Part shown: one piece after another, positions 8,872-16,088 of the stretch | How positions within the stretch are numbered: the stretch's first letter is position 1 | How the letters are laid out: the number at the start of each line of letters is the position of its first letter | Assembly: GCF_036421855.1 (NCBI RefSeq) | Contig: NZ_JAZGOK010000005.1 | Reading direction: 5' to 3' (one strand) | Source of the DNA: Georgenia_B sunbinii | GTDB taxonomy: Bacteria > Actinomycetota > Actinomycetes > Actinomycetales > Actinomycetaceae | Length of the DNA: 64,000 nucleotides | Position numbers and translations under genes: made by a program | Notes under the pieces: generated by a model | Database searches by the model: none | What the model was told of the DNA's origin: nothing | What the model saw: the letters and a program-made list of their open reading frames with translations, nothing else

Positions 8872-9144
8872 TCAGCTGGAGGCGCGCTCCTGGTCCTCGG
8901 CCTGCTGGTTGAGGATCTGCGCGTTCTCCTGGAGGGCGCGGACCACGTTCTGCAGAGCGGGGACGTACTGCCCGGTCCAGTCGCCGCGGAAGCGCTGGGC
9001 GTCCGGCCCATACCAGGGGGTGGCCTCGAGGTGCTGGGTGAGGCGGGCGGTGAGCTGGTTGATGGTGTCGGCATCAGCGTTCATCACGCGGACGAGGTCC
9101 CGTGCGGCGTTGATGTCCATCCCGTAGAGGGTTCCGGTGCTCAT
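8872..9144 (-). CDS. WXG100 family type VII secretion protein
   Basis: This is a 90-aa helical-hairpin protein of the EsxA/EsxB superfamily with the WxG turn as TPWYGPDAQRFRGDW near the middle and a charged, disordered C-terminus. Proteins of this family are secreted as helical dimers and also present signals to the EccC ATPase. I placed the start at the ATG at 9144 because GAAAGGA lies 8-9 nt upstream; the earlier ATG at 9153 directly abuts the same sequence. It lies about 97 bp downstream of the Gly/Ser-rich gene with no promoter of its own visible, so it is probably the second gene of that transcript. The typical C-terminal YxxxD/E export motif is not obvious. Confidence 0.9.
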   Translation of the reverse strand: MSTGTLYGMDINAARDLVRVMNADADTINQLTARLTQHLEATPWYGPDAQRFRGDWTGQYVPALQNVVRALQENAQILNQQAEDQERASS

Positions 9145-9240
9145 GTCATGCATCCTTTCGGTGGGTACTGCGCTGATGGTGTTGTGGTGCTTCGGTACTG
9201 CTGGCCTGCCGGCCGGTCATCTGGTGTGGTGGCTCGTGGC

Positions 9241-10680
9241 TCACTGGTCGTCGACGTCGAGAAGGTCGCCTCCTTCCGGGTCGTCGCCGCCACGGCGACC
9301 ACGGAGGGCGCCGAGCCCGGCCGCGCCGAGGCCGGCGAGGCCCAGCGGTGCTGCGATGGCTGCCGGGTTCACCGACGAGCCAGGGTCGATGACGCCTGGG
9401 GCACCCAGCGACAGGCCGCCACCGCCACCGCCGCCGACCGCCACCGGGGTCGCCCGGACCGCGGGGTCTCCCATGACACCGGACGATCGGCCGGCGCCGT
9501 TGGCGGGGCCGCCGGTGTCAGAGCCGCCGGTGTCTGCACCGGAGCCGCTGCTGCCGGAGCTGCCGGAGCTGCCGGAGCTGCCGCCGAGCGAACCACTACC
9601 GGTGGCCAACGGACCGCCACCGGAGCCGGAGCCCAGCGATCCGCCGGAGCTGCCCAGCGAGCCACTGCCGCCGAGCGAACCGCCACCGGTGCTACCCAAT
9701 GAGCCACCGCTCACACCGCCGCTGGAGCCGCCGCCGAACGAACCGGTGCCAGAGCCACCCCCGGAGCCGCCGCCGAACGAGCTGGCGCCGGAGCCGCCGC
9801 CAGCGCCGGACCACGTCCCCAGCGACCCGGCCGCACCGAGCGAGCCAATCCCGGTCGTCGCGCCGCCGAGCGATCCTCCTCCCCCGAGCGCTCCCCCGCC
9901 GCCGAGCGCCGTCCCCGCCCCGATGGCGCCGGCCGCGAGGCCGAGCGAGCCGGAGGCGCTGCCGAGGGCACCGCCACCGACGGCGCCGCCAGACCCGCCG
10001 ACGGACGACGGCCCGATGGCCACTGCTGGCGGCACCGCGGTGAGCGCCGGCTGGTTGCCGCCGGTGCCGACCGAGCCCACGCCACCGAAGGACGACGTGA
10101 TGCCGGTCTGCGGGGTGCTGCCGGTGGCCGATGTGCCGGCGGCGCCGGTGCCGCCACCCCAGGAGACGGTGATCCCGCCGGGCGTGGTGACGCTGCTGCC
10201 GCCACCCTGGGCGCCGGTCTGGCCGAGCGAGCTCGAGGTGCCGCCGATGCTGATCGGGATGATCACCACGGCCCCCTCGCCCACGGCGACCGTCGGCATC
10301 GCGCCGTTGCCGGTCGCGGCGTCCGGGGCTCGCAGCGTCGGCGCGTTGACCGCGGTCGACGCCGGAAGCTGCGGCGAGACGTACTGGACGGCGGGGATGG
10401 CCGCGGTGGGCGAGTCGCTGCTGACCGCCTTCTGCAGCGCGGAGGCCGCCCGCAGGATCTGCGCGAACCGCTCGAGCGCCTCGCCGGTGGCCTCGACCCA
10501 CGGGATGACGGTGCCTTCGAGGTAGATGGCGTAGCCGGCCGCCCAGCCGGTCCATGACATCGCCTTCAGCGCCCGGACGACGATCTTCAGCGCCATCGCG
10601 ATCTTCTTCGCGTAGTCCGCACCGTCCTGCGCCTTCTGCGCCATCGTGTCCAGCCCACTGACATCTGCTCCCTGGAACAT
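9241..10680 (-). CDS. Gly/Ser-rich putative type VII substrate with WXG-like head
   Basis: This is a 479-aa protein. The first 100 residues are helical with SWTGWAAGYA, a WxG-like turn between helices, followed by a second helix (EALERFAQILRAASALQKAV). Residues about 150-440 are low-complexity Gly/Ser/Ala sequence with many GGGS-, GSLG- and TGG-type repeats. The end is LGLAGLGAAGLGALRGRRGG plus an acidic tail (DDPEGGDLLDVDD). This layout recalls PE_PGRS- or LXG/WXG-headed ESX substrates, in which the head targets the secretion machine and the Gly-rich part is displayed outside. It follows AAAGGAGG at the ATG 10680 and has the shared type VII promoter. Its function is unknown; a surface matrix or adhesin role is inference. 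Confidence 0.8.
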   Translation of the reverse strand: MFQGADVSGLDTMAQKAQDGADYAKKIAMALKIVVRALKAMSWTGWAAGYAIYLEGTVIPWVEATGEALERFAQILRAASALQKAVSSDSPTAAIPAVQYVSPQLPASTAVNAPTLRAPDAATGNGAMPTVAVGEGAVVIIPISIGGTSSSLGQTGAQGGGSSVTTPGGITVSWGGGTGAAGTSATGSTPQTGITSSFGGVGSVGTGGNQPALTAVPPAVAIGPSSVGGSGGAVGGGALGSASGSLGLAAGAIGAGTALGGGGALGGGGSLGGATTGIGSLGAAGSLGTWSGAGGGSGASSFGGGSGGGSGTGSFGGGSSGGVSGGSLGSTGGGSLGGSGSLGSSGGSLGSGSGGGPLATGSGSLGGSSGSSGSSGSSGSGADTGGSDTGGPANGAGRSSGVMGDPAVRATPVAVGGGGGGGLSLGAPGVIDPGSSVNPAAIAAPLGLAGLGAAGLGALRGRRGGDDPEGGDLLDVDDQ

Positions 10681-10722
10681 TGTCGGCCTCCTTTCTGAAT
10701 TGATGTTCGGATGGTGCGAATG

Positions 10723-10774
10723 ACGTTAGTGAGTCATTGTTCTGCGGGGCAAGCGGCCCGGGGCGGAAGTTTCC
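10723..10774 (-). promoter_or_regulatory. Type VII regulon promoter of the Gly/Ser-rich gene
   Basis: On the minus strand the palindrome GGAAACTTCC (10765-10774) is followed by GCCCC, a -35-like TTGCCC (10747-10752) and a -10 TAACGT (10723-10728). The palindrome-to-(-10) gap is 36 nt, the same as in front of the EccC-like gene. Confidence 0.65.
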
Positions 10775-10792
10775 GTCGCGGGGACCTGTCGC

Positions 10793-11071
10793 CTATTGGC
10801 TGACTTCGTCCTGCATCTCGGCGCGCCGCTGCAGCTCGCGAGCGCTCTCGCTCAGCGACTGGCCGGCAGCCTCGAGCTCCGGGCGTAGCGAGCCGTCCCA
10901 GTCCTGCTTGAAACGCTTGGCGGCCGGGCCGATCCAGACGACGGACTCGAGCATCGCCGAGATGTTGCCGACCATGCCGCCGAGGTCCTGAGCGCTGGCG
11001 TCCATCTCACGCGAGCTCTGCCGCGCATAGCCAGTGTCAATTCCGTGGAAACGTGAAGCGTCGTGGCTCAT
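10793..11071 (-). CDS. WXG100 family type VII secretion protein
   Basis: This is a 92-aa EsxA/EsxB-type protein with the WxG turn as VVWIGPAAKRFKQDW and long amphipathic helices on both sides (REMDASAQDLGGMVGNISAML; LEAAGQSLSESARELQRRAEMQ). The ATG at 11071 is preceded by AGGAG with 7-nt spacing; an upstream ATG at 11092 would add seven residues and lacks a site. It is monocistronic or first in its unit and has the strongest form of the shared promoter, with two palindromes. It probably pairs with the WXG100 protein at 8872-9144 or with the WXG-like head of the Gly/Ser-rich protein; this is inference. Confidence 0.92.
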   Translation of the reverse strand: MSHDASRFHGIDTGYARQSSREMDASAQDLGGMVGNISAMLESVVWIGPAAKRFKQDWDGSLRPELEAAGQSLSESARELQRRAEMQDEVSQ

Positions 11072-11116
11072 GTCATTTCTCCTGGTCCTCACCCGCCGGC
11101 TTCTCCGGCACTAAGG

Positions 11117-11192
11117 ACACTAGAATGAGCAGAGCCGCGATATCCAGCGCACCAGGGGTGGAAACTTCCGGAGGTTAATGCGGAACCTTCCG
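11117..11192 (-). promoter_or_regulatory. Type VII regulon promoter of the second WXG100 gene (two palindromes)
   Basis: On the minus strand the distal site CGGAAGGTTCCG (11181-11192) and the proximal palindrome GGAAGTTTCC (11160-11169) lie about two helix turns apart. They precede a -35-like TGGATA (11141-11146) and a -10 TAGTGT (11117-11122) with 18-bp spacing. The gap from the proximal palindrome to the -10 is 37 nt. Confidence 0.65.
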
Positions 11193-11223
11193 CTTGACAG
11201 CTGTTCGCCCGGCGGTGAGTCCG

Positions 11224-11889
11224 TCAGCGCACGCCGTAGGCCGCGAGGAAGACCTGCACGACGTGACGGGCGTGGGCACGGCGCCGCGAAGGGGCGAGGA
11301 TCGCGTCGTCGCCCAGGAGCATGGCCTCGTTCACCGGACCGCCCATGATCAGCCAGTTGAAGGTCGTCGCCGCCTCGACCGGGTCCGCGACGTCGAGCAG
11401 GCCACGAGCGGTGAGCCGCTCGAAGGCCACTGCCATCGCGGCGATGGCCCGCTGCGGGCCGGCCTCGTACAGCGCCCGGGCAAGGTCGGGGAAGCGGGCC
11501 ACCTCGCCGATGACCAGGCGCCGCAGCCGGAGCAGCCGCGGCGTGAGGACGACGGCGAGCTGCCGCTCGGCGTACTCGCGCAGGTACCGCTCGACGTCGT
11601 CGTCCACCGCAGGCTCCGCGCCGTCCCAGGCGTGCACGGCGTCGCCGGCGCCGGTGGTCATCGCGGAGACGAGCGCGACGAACAGCGCCTCCTTGCTGCC
11701 GGCGTGCGCGTAGACGGTCTGCTTGGACACCTTCGCCCGGGCAGCGACCTCGTCCATGCTGGTGCCGAGGTAGCCGGCGTCGAGAAAGAGCTCCTCCGCG
11801 GCCGCGAGGATCGCACGCCGCTTGCGCTCCGAGCTCGTGAGCGGCTCGTTGCCGGCTGGTGAGCCCATCGGAGGCAGCTGCTGCATCAC
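11224..11889 (-). CDS. TetR/AcrR family transcriptional regulator
   Basis: This is a 221-aa repressor-type protein. The N-terminal TetR helix-turn-helix is clear (RAILAAAEELFLDAGYLGTSMDEVAARAKVSK...KEALF). The C-terminal ligand-binding domain is of the AefR/TetR_C_7 type, with LLRLRRLVIGEVARFPDLARALYEAGP. It is divergent from the alpha/beta hydrolase at 11977 across an 87-bp region, so it most likely represses that hydrolase and itself and responds to a small lipophilic ligand; this is inference from gene order. The gap contains CAGTACTGTACCGTCC, an AGTACTGTAC-like dyad that is a reasonable operator candidate. The start could instead be the ATG seven codons downstream (MGSPAG). Confidence 0.92.
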   Translation of the reverse strand: MMQQLPPMGSPAGNEPLTSSERKRRAILAAAEELFLDAGYLGTSMDEVAARAKVSKQTVYAHAGSKEALFVALVSAMTTGAGDAVHAWDGAEPAVDDDVERYLREYAERQLAVVLTPRLLRLRRLVIGEVARFPDLARALYEAGPQRAIAAMAVAFERLTARGLLDVADPVEAATTFNWLIMGGPVNEAMLLGDDAILAPSRRRAHARHVVQVFLAAYGVR

Positions 11890-11976
11890 GGCCCCTCCCC
11901 AATCGACTCCCAGTACTGTACCGTCCAGTTTGATCCAGCGGTACCGACACGCCAGTCCCGTCCCCAGGAGGCCGTC

Positions 11977-12783
11977 ATGACCGAGTACGTCACCACTTCA
12001 CGCGGCGACCGCGTCGCCTACGACCGGCGTGGCGACGGCCCCGCACTGATCTTCGTCGCCGGCGCCGGCCCGCACCGGGCGACCGACCCGGTGACGACAG
12101 CGACGGCGGAGGCGATGGTCCCGCTCGGCGTGACCACGGTCGTCTTCGACCGGCTCGGCCGCGGCGACAGCCCCGCGACGGAACGCCTCGACCTGGACCG
12201 CGAGCTCGCCGCCGTCGCCGCACTCATCGACGTCGTCGGCGGCAGCGCGGTGCTGTGCGGCCACTCCTCCGGGTGCACGATCGCACTGCGGGCGGCTGTC
12301 GGTGGGCTGCCGGTCACCGGCCTGGCCCTGTGGGAGGCGCCGATCGCCGGTGATCGCGCCGCGACCCGCGACTGGATCGACGGCTTCCTGCGCCGGCTCG
12401 ACGCCGGTGAGCTGGCAGCGGCCCGCGAGTTCTACATGAAGGACATGCCGCCGCAGTGGCTGGCGGAAGCCAAGCGGTCCCCCGAGTGGCCCGAGCTCGT
12501 CGAGCAGACGGTCTCCCTCCGCGCCGACGCGGAGTCCCTCGGCTGGGCGGCGTCCGCGCCGCACGCCGAGCTGTTCGCGGGCATCGACCTCCCGGTCCTC
12601 GCGATGGCCGGCACGGAGACCTTCGACGAGATGATCGAGTCGGCGGCACTCATCGCCGCGGCTGTCCCCGGGGCACGCCAGGCGCGGGTCGCGGGCGCCT
12701 TCCACTCCTGGGAGCCCGAACCGATGGCCGCCGAGCTGGCTGGCTTTGTCCACGCCGCCGCCACCGAGAAGGCGGCACGCTGA
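11977..12783 (+). CDS. Alpha/beta-fold hydrolase
   Basis: This is a 268-aa cytosolic enzyme with the alpha/beta-hydrolase layout: oxyanion-hole region FVAGAGPHR, the strand TTVVFDRLGRGDS, the nucleophile elbow LCGHSSGCTIAL with a Ser in GxSxG form (about residue 91), the acid near LAMAGTETFDE and the His near AGAFHSWEPEPMA. There is no signal peptide. An AGGAGG site (CCCCAGGAGGCCGTC) sets the ATG. It is followed by a DUF1905 gene whose ATG overlaps its stop by one base, and it is divergent from a TetR regulator, so it is probably an inducible detoxification or ester-cleaving enzyme. The substrate cannot be told from sequence. Confidence 0.88.
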   Translation: MTEYVTTSRGDRVAYDRRGDGPALIFVAGAGPHRATDPVTTATAEAMVPLGVTTVVFDRLGRGDSPATERLDLDRELAAVAALIDVVGGSAVLCGHSSGCTIALRAAVGGLPVTGLALWEAPIAGDRAATRDWIDGFLRRLDAGELAAAREFYMKDMPPQWLAEAKRSPEWPELVEQTVSLRADAESLGWAASAPHAELFAGIDLPVLAMAGTETFDEMIESAALIAAAVPGARQARVAGAFHSWEPEPMAAELAGFVHAAATEKAAR

Positions 12784-13073
12784 TGACGCCGCGCGAGCCC
12801 GAGCCGCTCGACCACTCCTTCACCGCCACCCTGCTGCCGGAGCTCGGTGGTGTCGCCTGGACCTGCGTCGTCGTCCCGGGCTCTGCCGAGATGCTCGGGA
12901 CCAGGAGGGCAGCGAAGGTGGTCGGCACCGTCGACGGCGCAGCACTGAGCACCTCGCTGATGCCGGTGGGCGACGGCCGGCACATGCTGCCGGTCAAGGC
13001 CGCGATCCTCAAGGCCATCGGCAAGGGCGTGGGCGACGGCGTCGACGTCCACCTCACCCAGCGACTGAGCTGA
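12783..13073 (+). CDS. DUF1905 domain protein
   Basis: This is a 96-aa beta-barrel-type small protein recognisable as DUF1905: it opens with FTATLLPELGGVAWTCVVVPG, carries the basic RRAAKVVGTVDG strand and ends MLPVKAAILKAIGKGVGDGVDVHL. The family has no established function and is often found alone or joined to a YdeI-like domain, which is absent here. The ATG lies inside the stop of the hydrolase (TGATGA), so it is translated by coupling and probably shares the regulation of that gene by the TetR protein. Confidence 0.85.
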   Translation: MTPREPEPLDHSFTATLLPELGGVAWTCVVVPGSAEMLGTRRAAKVVGTVDGAALSTSLMPVGDGRHMLPVKAAILKAIGKGVGDGVDVHLTQRLS

Positions 13074-13082
13074 ACCAGCGAC

Positions 13083-13934
13083 TCAGCTGCTCCGGCCGGG
13101 GTTGAGGCCGTCGCCGCGGGCCATCGCGGCGGTGACTGAGTCGAGGTCGTCGGTCGTCACCAGGCGTACCTCGGCGGTCCGGCGGCCGACGGCGAAGCGC
13201 ACGTTCTGCACCCGGCCGGCGGTCGAGGTGAACGGGTCGTCGTCGGGCCCGAACGCCAGCCGGGCGACCGACCGGATCGCGTCGTCCACCCGCTGCGGGC
13301 GCTCGAGGTTCCACGCGTGCCCGCGCAGCGCCAGCACCCGCTCGTAGATCTCCCGGTTGGAGGCCGGCCGGGGGTAGTCGTCGGCGCCGGTGAGCCACGG
13401 CTCGGCCAGCGCGAGGGCGACGTACCACTCCCGTGAGTACCGCTCGAGCTGCGGGGCTCGCGTCGTCACGGTGGCGTCGGCGTCGATGTCCGGCGCTGCC
13501 GCGACGGTGACGGCCGGGGCCGGGCTGACCTCCTCGACCTCCAGCACGATGACGAGGTCGGTGAAGCTGCCGGTGCCGGTCTCCCGGCCGCGGAGCACGA
13601 GGATCTGGTTCTCCCCCTCGTCGAGCAGTGCCCCCATGCCGTCGGCCAGCGCCACCCGCCGGGCGCCACCCGGAGCGTCGAACAGGCTGGACAGCTGCGC
13701 CGTCGTCGAGCCGAGCCACCGCAGCCGCACCACCTCGTCACCCACGGTCACCTCGCCGACCACCCGCGACACGTGCGGCGCGACCCGCTGCAGGGCCAGT
13801 GTCGTGACGCGCAGCTGGCCCTCAGGGTCGTCGTCGGCCAGCGCACCGTCCGGCGCCCGGCCCATGAGCAGTCGGTCCCCCGTACCGAGGACGACGGCGG
13901 GGACGCCGGCACCTCGGACCCGTACTCGCAGCAT
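13083..13934 (-). CDS. FHA-like domain protein of the type VII locus
   Basis: This is a 283-aa soluble protein. The first 120 residues look like a divergent FHA fold (LLMGRAPDGAL near residue 25, VRLRWLGSTTAQLSSLF), followed by a linker rich in A, T and D. A conserved helical C-terminal region (RYSREWYVALALAEPWLTGADDYPRPASNREIYERVLAL...ARLAFGPDDD) looks like a small DNA- or protein-binding helical domain. FHA domains bind phosphothreonine and are common at secretion loci with Ser/Thr kinase control. I see no kinase gene in this window. It stands on the same strand as the other secretion genes but lacks the shared palindrome in its 78-bp upstream gap. Confidence 0.7.
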   Translation of the reverse strand: MLRVRVRGAGVPAVVLGTGDRLLMGRAPDGALADDDPEGQLRVTTLALQRVAPHVSRVVGEVTVGDEVVRLRWLGSTTAQLSSLFDAPGGARRVALADGMGALLDEGENQILVLRGRETGTGSFTDLVIVLEVEEVSPAPAVTVAAAPDIDADATVTTRAPQLERYSREWYVALALAEPWLTGADDYPRPASNREIYERVLALRGHAWNLERPQRVDDAIRSVARLAFGPDDDPFTSTAGRVQNVRFAVGRRTAEVRLVTTDDLDSVTAAMARGDGLNPGRSS

Positions 13935-14012
13935 CGTGGCGTCCTTCCTGTCGCTGGCTCAAGGTTAGAGGCTGCCGCGACCGGTCCGGTCACCGCCGAC
14001 ACCTCCCGCTCG

Positions 14013-14026
14013 GTATGCTGGCATAC
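14013..14026. promoter_or_regulatory. Operator palindrome directly in front of vapB
   Basis: GTATGCTGGCATAC is a perfect 6-bp-arm palindrome ending one base before the ATG at 14027. It contains TATGCT, a good -10 hexamer, about 8 nt upstream of the start codon. Together these suggest a leaderless vapB message, repressed by the toxin-antitoxin complex sitting on its own -10. Confidence 0.55.
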
Positions 14027-14254
14027 ATGAAGCGCACCACTGTCAAGATCCCAGATGCGCTCGACGCCCGGCTGCGGCACGAGGCCGAACGTCGAGGAAC
14101 GACCATCGCGGATATCACCCGCGAAGCGCTCGAGGCGCACCTCGGCGGCCCCTCGACGCGGCGCCGGCTCGGTGCTGCCGCAGCCGGACGAAGCGGACGC
14201 AGCGACGTCTCCGAGCGCATCGAAGAGATCCTCGCCTCCGAGGTCGGACGATAG
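14027..14254 (+). CDS. vapB: VapB-type ribbon-helix-helix antitoxin
   Basis: This is a 75-aa antitoxin. The N-terminus MKRTTVKIPDALDARLRHEAERRG is a ribbon-helix-helix DNA-binding motif, followed by TIADITREALEAHLGG and a flexible C-terminal arm that would wrap the toxin. I prefer the ATG at 14027 over the in-frame ATG at 14015, because the palindrome GTATGC/GCATAC occupies 14013-14026 and the family begins KRTTVKIP. It overlaps the PIN-domain toxin downstream by about four bases. It should neutralise the toxin and repress the operon. Confidence 0.88.
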   Translation: MKRTTVKIPDALDARLRHEAERRGTTIADITREALEAHLGGPSTRRRLGAAAAGRSGRSDVSERIEEILASEVGR

Positions 14255-14667
14255 CGGCGCTCATCGTCGACGCCGGGCCGCTCTACGCCTACGTCGACGC
14301 CGACGATGCGCACCACGCGGCCTCGCTGGAACTTCTTGAGACCCATGCCGGTCCGCTCATCGTCCCCGCCCTGGTCGTCACCGAGGTCGCCTACCTCCTG
14401 GCAACTCGACTCGGGACGGGTCCGGAGATCCGCTTCCTCGGGGACCTGGCCAGCGGCTCGTTCACCGTCGAGCCGGTTGCTGCAGCCGACTGGCTACGCA
14501 TCGCCGAGCTGGTCGCGCGCTACCGGGACCTGCCATTGGGTACCGTGGATGCCTCGGTCGTGGCGACCGCCGAACGTCTCGGCATCAGCGAGATCGCCAC
14601 CGTCGACCGACGCCACTTCACCGTGGTGCGTCCAGCCCATGTCGACGCGTTCACTCTCCTCCCGTAA
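14251..14667 (+). CDS. vapC: VapC-type PIN-domain toxin without a standard start codon
   Basis: The frame 14251-14667 encodes a 138-residue PIN domain. Acidic catalytic positions are LIVDAGPLYAYVD near the N-terminus, VVTEVAYLL, LGTVDASVVATAERL and ATVDRRHF, which match the four conserved acids of VapC ribonucleases. The protein should begin about where the frame meets the end of vapB (GACGATAGCGGCG), yet there is no ATG, GTG or TTG in frame at that point or in the first half of the gene. The only codon in the coupling position is ATA at 14251, overlapping the vapB stop as ATAG. Either ATA is used through coupling or a mutation has silenced the toxin. Ribosomal RNA or tRNA cleavage is the family function. 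Confidence 0.75.
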   Translation: MAALIVDAGPLYAYVDADDAHHAASLELLETHAGPLIVPALVVTEVAYLLATRLGTGPEIRFLGDLASGSFTVEPVAAADWLRIAELVARYRDLPLGTVDASVVATAERLGISEIATVDRRHFTVVRPAHVDAFTLLP

Positions 14668-14692
14668 GTTCCGAACGGACAGGTTCACACCG

Positions 14693-15559
14693 TCAGCGCC
14701 CGCCGCCGCGCTCGCCGATGACGCCGTCGTCGCTCGTCGGGACGATCATGTCCAGGCCGCTCTGGACGAGCACGGCCGGGGTGAGCACCATGCCCAGGGC
14801 GCCGAACTGGTCGAAGACCGCGTCGAAGTTGGCGGTGACGCGGTCGCCGTACGCGGTGCCTTCCATCGCGTCGTTGATCTCGTTGCCGACGAGGGAGCCG
14901 ACCGCGAACGGCACGGTGATCGCCGCGGCCGTCCCGCTGCCGATCAGGCCGGCCGCCGCCAGCCCGCCGACGCCGAGCGGGACGCCGCTCTGCGTCACCT
15001 GCGCCATGTCGCCGGTCTGCACACCCTCGTAGACGCCGTGCGCGTTGACCAGCACGCCCAGTCCCCCGAGCACCTGCCCCGCACCCTGCGCGAACCCCGA
15101 GCGTCCCAGTTCCTGCAGCGACCAGACCTCGTCGAGCCGGAGGAGGTTGTGCGCGGCTTCCTTGCTCAGCCCGAGCACCTGGCCGAGCTTCGCCGCGTCC
15201 GGCAGCATGGCGAGGACGTCGGCCTGGAAGCGGAGCCGGGTCCGGAGGTCGTCCCCGGCGGCGGAGACGGTGCCCTCCGGTGAGCTCGCCGCCTCCTGGG
15301 CGTCGGCCTGCTGCGCGATCTCGTGAGCGGCCCGGTTGAGGGCACCGCAGACGGCCGAGATACGCGGGGAGTGGTCTGCCTCCCACTCCGCGCGGAACCG
15401 GGCGGCGTCGGGCCCGTTCCAGGTGAGGTCGTAGGCCCGCGCGGTGAGCCGGACCTGGACGAGGAGGATCTCGTGGGCGCGGTCGGCCAGCTCGCGGGCC
15501 CTTGCCCGTAGCGCCTCGACATCTGCGCCGTGGCTGACGCCTCCCGGACCGATGCTCAT
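14693..15559 (-). CDS. WXG-headed 288-aa putative type VII effector or component
   Basis: The first 100 residues form a WXG100-like helical hairpin with LTWNGPDAARFRAEW as the turn. The rest contains a helical region (QADVLAMLPDAAKLGQVLGLSKEAAHNLLRL) and hydrophobic stretches (VLGGLGVLVNA; GVPLGVGGLAAAGLIGSGTAAAITVPFAVGSLVG) that may insert into a membrane. The C-terminus (TANFDAVFDQFGALGMVLTPAVLVQ...) has no known catalytic motif. The ATG at 15559 follows AGGAGG at 6 nt; reading further upstream would run through two tRNA genes. It has the GGAAAC/GTTTCC palindrome 70 bp upstream. A pore-forming or immunity-free effector is possible, but a structural partner is as likely. Confidence 0.75.
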   Translation of the reverse strand: MSIGPGGVSHGADVEALRARARELADRAHEILLVQVRLTARAYDLTWNGPDAARFRAEWEADHSPRISAVCGALNRAAHEIAQQADAQEAASSPEGTVSAAGDDLRTRLRFQADVLAMLPDAAKLGQVLGLSKEAAHNLLRLDEVWSLQELGRSGFAQGAGQVLGGLGVLVNAHGVYEGVQTGDMAQVTQSGVPLGVGGLAAAGLIGSGTAAAITVPFAVGSLVGNEINDAMEGTAYGDRVTANFDAVFDQFGALGMVLTPAVLVQSGLDMIVPTSDDGVIGERGGGR

Positions 15560-15628
15560 GGTGGACCTCCTGGTTGCTGAGGTCCCATGGTGGCCGCGCG
15601 GCGGCGCGGTGCCCAGGGCGCGGTGGGT

Positions 15629-15638
15629 GGAAGTTTCC
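15629..15638 (-). promoter_or_regulatory. Fourth copy of the type VII regulon palindrome
   Basis: GGAAACTTCC on the minus strand, followed by ACCCA, lies 70 bp before the ATG of the WXG-headed gene. A TGGGCA element sits where the -35 would be, but there is no clear TAnnGT -10 at the 36-37-nt distance, so this promoter is weaker or differs from the other three. Confidence 0.5.
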
Positions 15639-15745
15639 GGTTCGTTCGCCGGCGTCCGACGCGCGCCGGCCGTGGCGCCCCGGCGAACGTTCCGAGAAAG
15701 CGAAGAAGGCCCCCACCCGCACTGGGTGGAAGCCTTCTTCTGTCG

Positions 15746-15818
15746 TAGCCCCGACCGGATTCGAACCGGCGCCGCCGCCGTGAGAGGGCGGTGTCCTAGG
15801 CCGCTAGACGACGGGGCC
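15746..15818 (-). tRNA. tRNA-Glu (anticodon CTC)
   Basis: A 73-nt cloverleaf on the minus strand: acceptor GGCCCCG pairs with CGGGGCT, discriminator A, anticodon loop CCTCTCA giving anticodon CTC, and TpsiC stem-loop GGTTCGAATCC. No CCA is encoded. Confidence 0.95.
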
Positions 15819-15872
15819 TTGCGCATTTCTGCCTGGTGAAGACTACCCGATCTTCTGGGCGACTCCAAACCG

Positions 15873-15944
15873 CTGGGGTACCAGGACTCGAACCTAGACT
15901 AAGTGGATCAGAACCACTCGTGCTGCCAATTACACCATACCCCA
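15873..15944 (-). tRNA. tRNA-Gln (anticodon CTG)
   Basis: A 72-nt cloverleaf on the minus strand: acceptor TGGGGTA pairs with TACCCCA, discriminator G, anticodon loop TTCTGAT giving anticodon CTG, and TpsiC stem-loop GGTTCGAGTCC. It lies 54 bp upstream of tRNA-Glu on the same strand, so the two are probably one transcript. Confidence 0.95.
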
Positions 15945-16011
15945 AGGAGGTATTCCGACCGCTGGATCCGGGGCGCTGAGCACCTCGGAGCGAACGTCCT
16001 ACCGGGCGTTG

Positions 16012-16059
16012 ACATTACCCTGTCGACCGCGGAGCCGCCAAAAATTTTTCCGGTGGCGG
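16012..16059 (-). promoter_or_regulatory. Promoter of the tRNA pair with an adjoining A/T hairpin
   Basis: On the minus strand, TTGGCG (16036-16041) and TAATGT (16012-16017), 18 bp apart, form a good promoter about 60 bp before tRNA-Gln. It overlaps CCGCCA/TGGCGG arms (16035-16040, 16054-16059) enclosing AAAATTTTT, a likely terminator for the kinase gene that ends at 16089. Confidence 0.5.
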
Positions 16060-16088
16060 TGCTCACACCGGCAATCAAGTGAGCGTTG

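Noticed and set aside
15560..15868. Upstream extension of the WXG-headed gene
   Set aside because: The extension crosses the tRNA-Glu gene and the palindromic promoter; a strong AGGAGG sets the start at 15559.
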